Assembly (NCBI GenBank): GCA_934541205.1 | Contig: CAKTDK010000019.1 | Coordinates: 1 to 18,669, forward strand | DNA: 18,669 nucleotides | Source of the DNA: an uncultured Eubacteriales bacterium | GTDB lineage: Bacteria > Bacillota > Clostridia > Oscillospirales > RGIG7773 | Direction of reading: 5' to 3' | Shown here: one piece after another, positions 15,026 to 18,669 of the stretch | Position numbering within the stretch: position 1 is the first letter of the stretch | Layout: every line of letters begins with the position of its first letter | Position numbers and translations under genes: made by a program | The notes under the pieces: model-generated | Told to the model about the DNA's origin: nothing | Seen by the model: the letters and a program-made list of their open reading frames with translations, nothing else | Database searches by the model: none

Positions 15026-16197
15026 TAATTAAAAAATCCTCTCTTTATTTTATTCCATAAGGAATCCTTTTCTTTTACAACATCTTTACTCACAATCAGC
15101 TCACAGCTGTCAATTACTTTCTCTTTATTATAAAATTCTATTTTTCCCACAATATCCCCCTTATTTAAAGGCGCGTAAAGGAATTTGGGAAGAATAATTC
15201 TTTTTTCATATCCGTTTTTCACTTCAGAATTTCTTACCGTTATATCACGGCTGTTAATTACTTCAACTGTCGTATCAATACCGCCTGCCACATCAGCTAT
15301 TATACTTTCACCGCTGCAGAGAATAACAGGATAAAAATTTGAAAAAGCATATTCGTAAAGCTTTATATGATCATCCCAGTCAGATGGAGCATTTAGCGTA
15401 ACCGCTATATACTCCATCCCGTTTCGGCTTGCACTGCTTACAAGACATCTTCCGGATTTTTTTGTAAATCCTGTTTTTCCGCCTGTACAATAATCCGTCA
15501 TTTTAAGCAGCTTATTATGATTCTTGGTAAATTTTCCGTCTGACAAAGTCATCTTTTCACAAGAAGTTATTTCGCGAAATATCGGATTTTTCATTGCATA
15601 CATCATTATTTTCGCTAAATCTTCAGAAGTTGTATAATGATTTTTTCCGTCAAGTCCGGAGGGATTTTCAAAATTTGTATTTTCAAGCCCTAACTCTTTC
15701 GCTTTTTGATTCATAAGCTTTGCAAACTCCTCTTTGCCGCCCGCCGCGTTATAAGCCAAAACATTTGCGCAGTCATTTCCCGATTCGAGCAAAAGACCGT
15801 ACAACAAATCCTTTACCGTAAGATTATCATCGGTTTTTATGTAAATATTGCTTCCTTCTATATTAATATCTTCGAATCTTATTTTTACCTGAGAATTCAA
15901 ATCCAATTTTTCAATAGCTAAAATTGCAGTCATAACTTTAGTAGTGCTTGCCATAGGAAGCCTTTTATTTTCACTTTTTCCGTAAAGTATATCACCGTTT
16001 TTGGCATCTATCAACACACAGCTTGCCGCAGAAACCTCAGGTTTTGGGACAATAGCCTGAAACTCATTTGAAAGTTCATTTTCAGAAACTGTATTAACTG
16101 TAGAAACGGACTGAGCGCTTCTTTCCATTACAATGATATAACAAAGAACAGGTATAGTTATAATTACCACAAGAAGAAGAGAAAGAGTTTTTTTCAT
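15025..16197 (-). CDS. dacF: D-alanyl-D-alanine carboxypeptidase (serine-type, peptidase S11), DacF-like
   Basis: A penicillin-binding protein that trims the terminal D-alanine from peptidoglycan stem peptides outside the membrane. The 390 residues begin with a signal peptide or anchor (MKKTLSLLLVVIITIPVLCY, 1-20). The three active-site motifs are intact: STTK (S84, K87), SGN (139-141) and KTG (241-243). A C-terminal beta-rich PBP5-type domain follows (about 290-370). The protein ends in an amphipathic helix (SLWNKIKRGFF) that would hold it to the outer face of the membrane. In B. subtilis, dacF is expressed in the forespore and dacB, in the same rluB neighbourhood, in the mother cell. This gene's context (ytfJ upstream) suggests a sporulation role, but a vegetative one is possible. 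ATG 16197 follows AGGTGGT, which lies in an inverted repeat that may mask it. The 3' end overlaps rluB by one base. Confidence 0.93.
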   Translation of the reverse strand: MKKTLSLLLVVIITIPVLCYIIVMERSAQSVSTVNTVSENELSNEFQAIVPKPEVSAASCVLIDAKNGDILYGKSENKRLPMASTTKVMTAILAIEKLDLNSQVKIRFEDINIEGSNIYIKTDDNLTVKDLLYGLLLESGNDCANVLAYNAAGGKEEFAKLMNQKAKELGLENTNFENPSGLDGKNHYTTSEDLAKIMMYAMKNPIFREITSCEKMTLSDGKFTKNHNKLLKMTDYCTGGKTGFTKKSGRCLVSSASRNGMEYIAVTLNAPSDWDDHIKLYEYAFSNFYPVILCSGESIIADVAGGIDTTVEVINSRDITVRNSEVKNGYEKRIILPKFLYAPLNKGDIVGKIEFYNKEKVIDSCELIVSKDVVKEKDSLWNKIKRGFFN

Positions 16198-16279
16198 ATA
16201 AAATTACCACCTACCAAAATACATATATAGATAAAAGCATTACCTAAATAAAAATATATGAGCAGGTGGTATATTTTAT
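16198..16279 (-). promoter_or_regulatory. long inverted repeat covering the dacF ribosome binding site
   Basis: In the ytfJ-dacF gap, 16264-16279 and 16198-16212 are complementary: eight pairs (TACCACCT with AGGTGGTA), a one-base bulge, and seven more pairs (ATAAAAT with ATTTTAT). The second arm contains the dacF ribosome binding site and reaches the base next to its ATG. Inside, CATATAT and ATATATG (16254-16260 and 16222-16228) form a second 7-bp stem. In RNA this would fold into a long hairpin hiding the start of dacF. It could instead be a small palindromic mobile element. The arms are seen directly; the function is inference. Confidence 0.6.
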
Positions 16280-16322
16280 ACTATTTGATTTAAATATAAA
16301 TTAAAATTCTTCACCCTGAAAA

Positions 16323-16745
16323 TCAGATATTTTGTTTAATATCAGGATCTTCATCTTGCTGCTGATCTTTATTTTTATCCTTTTTAAACATAGCAGATAA
16401 AGTATTTATAATTTCAGGTAGATTTCCAAGTACCTTATCCGTATTTGACGGAGTTGTATCTACCGGAATAGTTCTTACTTGTCCGTTTCCAACAACTAAA
16501 AACAATATTGGAGTAATTGATATTCCGGCGCCGCTTCCGCCTCCGAAATTAGCGTTTCCGTTATTATTTTTTGCTCCGTGATCTGTGCCTCCGCTTCCAA
16601 ATCCAACTGAAAGCTTTGAAACAGGAATAATAGTCATACCGTCAGCAGTAGTTATAGAGTCGCCGATAATAGTATTTACATCTATCATTTCCTTTATCTT
16701 TTCCATGGTTACATTCAGTAATCCGTTAATAGGATGATCGTTCAT
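16323..16745 (-). CDS. ytfJ: GerW-family sporulation protein (YtfJ)
   Basis: A 140-residue member of the YtfJ/GerW family, found mainly in endospore formers and needed in Bacillus for normal spore germination; its molecular role is unclear. The family pattern is clear: an N-terminal helix (about 1-20), DSITTADGMTIIPVSKLSVGFGSGG (about 29-53), then the glycine-rich FGGGSGAGISITPILFLVV (67-85) and a VRTIPV strand. The C-terminus (about 118-140) is a charged tail rich in K, D and Q. There is no signal peptide. ATG 16745 starts four bases after the DUF2953 stop, and its ribosome binding site lies inside that gene's last codons, so the two are coupled. Its presence suggests a spore-forming organism or ancestor. 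Confidence 0.92.
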   Translation of the reverse strand: MNDHPINGLLNVTMEKIKEMIDVNTIIGDSITTADGMTIIPVSKLSVGFGSGGTDHGAKNNNGNANFGGGSGAGISITPILFLVVGNGQVRTIPVDTTPSNTDKVLGNLPEIINTLSAMFKKDKNKDQQQDEDPDIKQNI

Positions 16746-16749
16746 AAAA

Positions 16750-17445
16750 TTACACCGCCCTTTTATTAATATTTTCTTTTATGTTATCAGCTTTTGGAAA
16801 AATCCCGAAAGCCTTTAAAGCTAACGCTAAAAGATGAAATCCTCGAAGTCTTGCTTGTCCTTCTATTTTATAATATGGTCTTGTTTCGTTAAAATTATAA
16901 CCCAAATCATAAAAATGTTTTTTTATTTTTATTTTTTCTGAAATCAAATCCATTACAGGATAAAAAACACTGCATAAAATGCCGTAATTTTTTCCCGTAT
17001 CAGAAACATCACTGCAGGAAACCACAATTTGTATATTTAAAAATTTCAATGATAATGACTTGCCGAAATATTTTATCATGTCAAAAATTATATCAAAAAT
17101 ATCTCTTAAATCTTCTGAAATACAAGAAAAGTTTTCAATAACCGCGCGTACTCCAAGCTGGGTATTTCCTATTTGTATTTTAATATCATTTTCCTTTTTA
17201 TCAAAAAATATTTTTTTTAATTTTTCTTTTTTCTTATCATATTTCTTCTCTTTTTCTTTTTTTGATTTCTTAGCCGGTATTTCGTAAACTTTTATAAACC
17301 CAAGTTTAATTTTTAATTTTGTTTTTTCACTGTCTTTAAAAAAATATACCTGATATCTTATTAAAAGAAGTATTATTGTCAAAACCAAAATAAAGCCTAT
17401 TAAAAAAAGTAAAACAAATAAAATTCCAAGTAAAATCCCGGCCAT
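16750..17445 (-). CDS. ytfI: DUF2953 membrane-anchored protein (YtfI-like)
   Basis: A 231-residue protein of unknown function. A hydrophobic N-terminal segment (about 4-30) anchors it in the membrane. A lysine-rich stretch (59-84) comes next. The rest is a soluble region with the DUF2953-type features: GNTQLGVRAVIEN-like (93-105), a mid region predicted helical, and a C-terminal ARLRGFHLLALALKAF segment (208-223). In Bacillota, including B. subtilis, this family is the neighbour of ytfJ, and here it sits directly between scpB and ytfJ. Its ATG overlaps the scpB stop by one base (TAATG), with GGCGGTGG just upstream. The family call rests on position, size and topology as much as on sequence, so I am less sure of it than of its neighbours. 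A function in spore formation is plausible but unproven. Confidence 0.75.
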   Translation of the reverse strand: MAGILLGILFVLLFLIGFILVLTIILLLIRYQVYFFKDSEKTKLKIKLGFIKVYEIPAKKSKKEKEKKYDKKKEKLKKIFFDKKENDIKIQIGNTQLGVRAVIENFSCISEDLRDIFDIIFDMIKYFGKSLSLKFLNIQIVVSCSDVSDTGKNYGILCSVFYPVMDLISEKIKIKKHFYDLGYNFNETRPYYKIEGQARLRGFHLLALALKAFGIFPKADNIKENINKRAV

Positions 17446-18044
17446 TAAACCACCGCCTGATCTTGGTTTTCATCAGATGAAAAATCAAGTCTTATCTGAG
17501 CCTCTTCATTTTCCGGAATTATGTTCTTAAGTTCACTGTCATCAATTTTGGGAAGCTGGTCCAAATTCGATATATTAAAACATCTGTAGAACTCGCTTGT
17601 AACAAAATAAAGACTGGGCTTTCCGGGAACGTCAAGATGTCCTTTTTTTCCCAAAAGACCTTTTTCAATCAAATTTGCCATAACAGCGGTGCAGTCTACA
17701 CCTCTTATCTGTTCAACATAAGTTCTGGTAACAGGCTGATTATAAGCAGTTATAGCCAAAATTTCCATAGCAGCAGCAGAAAGTCCGAAATTTTTTCTGC
17801 TGTCAAGAGCTCTTTTTATATTTTCACTGTACCGGCTTCTTGTACAAAGCTGATAATCATCGTTTATTTTTATTATTTTTAATCCTCTTTGACTTTCATT
17901 ATATTCTGACATAAAACTTGTCATTATACTTTTTAAAGTTTTTATATCAAGGTCCAAAGCCTGAGCTATTTTAACTTCAGAAATAGGCTTGCCGCTTGCA
18001 AACAATATGCCTTCAACTGCGCATTGAATTTCTTTTATATCCAT
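17445..18044 (-). CDS. scpB: segregation and condensation protein B
   Basis: ScpB dimerises and binds ScpA, forming with SMC the condensin complex that organises and segregates the chromosome. The 199 residues form two winged-helix domains: the first about 5-75, the second about 85-155 with the hallmark SAAAMEILAITAYNQPVTR (89-107) and IRGVD (113-117). The following GHLDVPGKPSLYFVT (135-149) corresponds to the usual G.....GRP.LY.TT strand. The acidic C-terminal tail (about 166-199) is normal for the family. ATG 18044 is six bases after the scpA stop, with GGAGGA overlapping the end of scpA. The gene overlaps ytfI by one base, so scpA-scpB-ytfI-ytfJ form one transcript. Confidence 0.97.
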   Translation of the reverse strand: MDIKEIQCAVEGILFASGKPISEVKIAQALDLDIKTLKSIMTSFMSEYNESQRGLKIIKINDDYQLCTRSRYSENIKRALDSRKNFGLSAAAMEILAITAYNQPVTRTYVEQIRGVDCTAVMANLIEKGLLGKKGHLDVPGKPSLYFVTSEFYRCFNISNLDQLPKIDDSELKNIIPENEEAQIRLDFSSDENQDQAVV

Positions 18045-18050
18045 AGCTCT

Positions 18051-18669
18051 TTATTCCTCCCCTGATGTTACTTGCCTGTTTAAAGAAACCTTGTAATCAT
18101 TTTTGCCATTATCCGATACCTTTATTCTGTCAGCTTTTATAAGCTCTAAAAATGCCAAAAAAGTAGCTACAGCTTCACTTTTGGATTTTGACTTATAAAT
18201 AATAGCTTTAAATGAATTTTCTTTTTTTTTCAAAAGGTTTTTTAAAATAAATACTATTTTTGAATTAACCGACACTATCTTTCTTCCCACAACTTTTGTA
18301 AAAGAACTGACAGAAGGAGGGATACGCCTTTTTGTTCTCAAAAGAACACTGTTATAAGCGCTGCAAAGCTCGTCCAAAGTATGATTCTTTTTGTATATGG
18401 GATCAAAAATTATATCATCTGCGTCTTTAACAAAGGCAGATTTTCCTTCTTCAAAAAGCTCTTTAAACCGAGGAAGCACATTTTTATACTTCTGATATTC
18501 AATAAGCCGTGCAACAAGTTCTTCTCTTGGATCCTTCTCCTCTTCTTCATCTTCATGTTTAGGAAGAAGCATTTTTGATTTTATATATAAAAGATAGCTT
18601 GCCATAGCCAAAAATTCCGAAGTAAGCTCCATATCCATCTTTTTCATCTGTTCAATATGAATCATATAC
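18051..18669 (-). CDS. scpA: segregation and condensation protein A (5' end outside the window)
   Basis: ScpA is the kleisin that bridges the SMC ATPase heads. About 205 C-terminal residues are visible. The frame stays open to the window edge. The first in-frame Met (18665) falls inside the conserved region equivalent to YLEYI..M...DLEIASEFL, so it is not the true start and roughly 45 N-terminal residues are missing. The visible part has the MDMELTSEFLAMASYLLYIKSKMLLP helix that binds the SMC neck in relatives, an acidic linker (EDEEEEKD), a helical middle, and the C-terminal winged helix (FLAFLELIKADRIKV) that binds an SMC head. scpB follows after six bases. Confidence 0.95.
   Translation of the reverse strand, partial: YMIHIEQMKKMDMELTSEFLAMASYLLYIKSKMLLPKHEDEEEEKDPREELVARLIEYQKYKNVLPRFKELFEEGKSAFVKDADDIIFDPIYKKNHTLDELCSAYNSVLLRTKRRIPPSVSSFTKVVGRKIVSVNSKIVFILKNLLKKKENSFKAIIYKSKSKSEAVATFLAFLELIKADRIKVSDNGKNDYKVSLNRQVTSGEE

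Noticed and set aside
18051..18665. Taking the Met at 18665 as the start of scpA
   Set aside because: The frame continues to the window edge and this Met lies within the conserved ScpA N-terminal region, so the gene is cut off by the window.

Overview
The window is AT-rich DNA from a Gram-positive Bacillota, most likely a member of the Clostridia. The evidence is strong AGGAGG-type ribosome binding sites, A/T-ending codons, a GerW/YtfJ sporulation-type protein, separate secD and secF genes, and the order scpA-scpB-ytfI-ytfJ-dacF-rluB. It is almost fully coding, with thirteen protein genes. I see no tRNA, rRNA, CRISPR array, insertion sequence or phage gene, and no gene-free stretch longer than about 200 bases.

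Right-pointing half (1-7247): recG (31-2079) ends before a hairpin/T-run terminator. A promoter region (about 2178-2240) then precedes a tight three-gene operon: an ABC exporter half (2261-4495, GTG start), a DUF1854-family protein (4512-5030) and a second ABC exporter half (5043-7247). Both ABC proteins carry an unusual N-terminal extension of about 125-140 residues, probably a PH-like beta domain, followed by a four-cysteine zinc ribbon, ahead of a normal six-helix membrane domain and ATPase. This is the least-characterised system here: a probable heterodimeric exporter with a DUF1854 partner and unknown substrate.

Convergent junction (7248-7465): two stacked hairpins separate the ABC operon from secF. 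One is a GC-richer palindromic repeat of about 86 bp and the other a perfect 32-bp palindromic terminator.

Left-pointing half (7466-18669): secD-secF is driven by a near-consensus promoter. purB (adenylosuccinate lyase) has its own near-consensus promoter, and a second degenerate palindromic repeat lies upstream of it. asnS and a subclass Ic aspartate aminotransferase form a pair behind a good promoter; the true asnS start is internal to the longest ORF. Last is the chromosome-segregation/envelope operon scpA (5' end outside the window), scpB, ytfI (DUF2953), ytfJ/gerW, dacF and rluB, with 1-nt overlaps or very short gaps except between ytfJ and dacF. That gap holds a long inverted repeat that would pair with the dacF ribosome binding site. 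The spmA/spmB genes often found in this cluster are absent.

Functionally most of the window is housekeeping: DNA repair, protein export, purine and aspartate metabolism, translation, segregation and cell wall. The DUF1854/ABC triad, the ytfJ-dacF RNA structure and the palindromic repeats are the parts worth following up.
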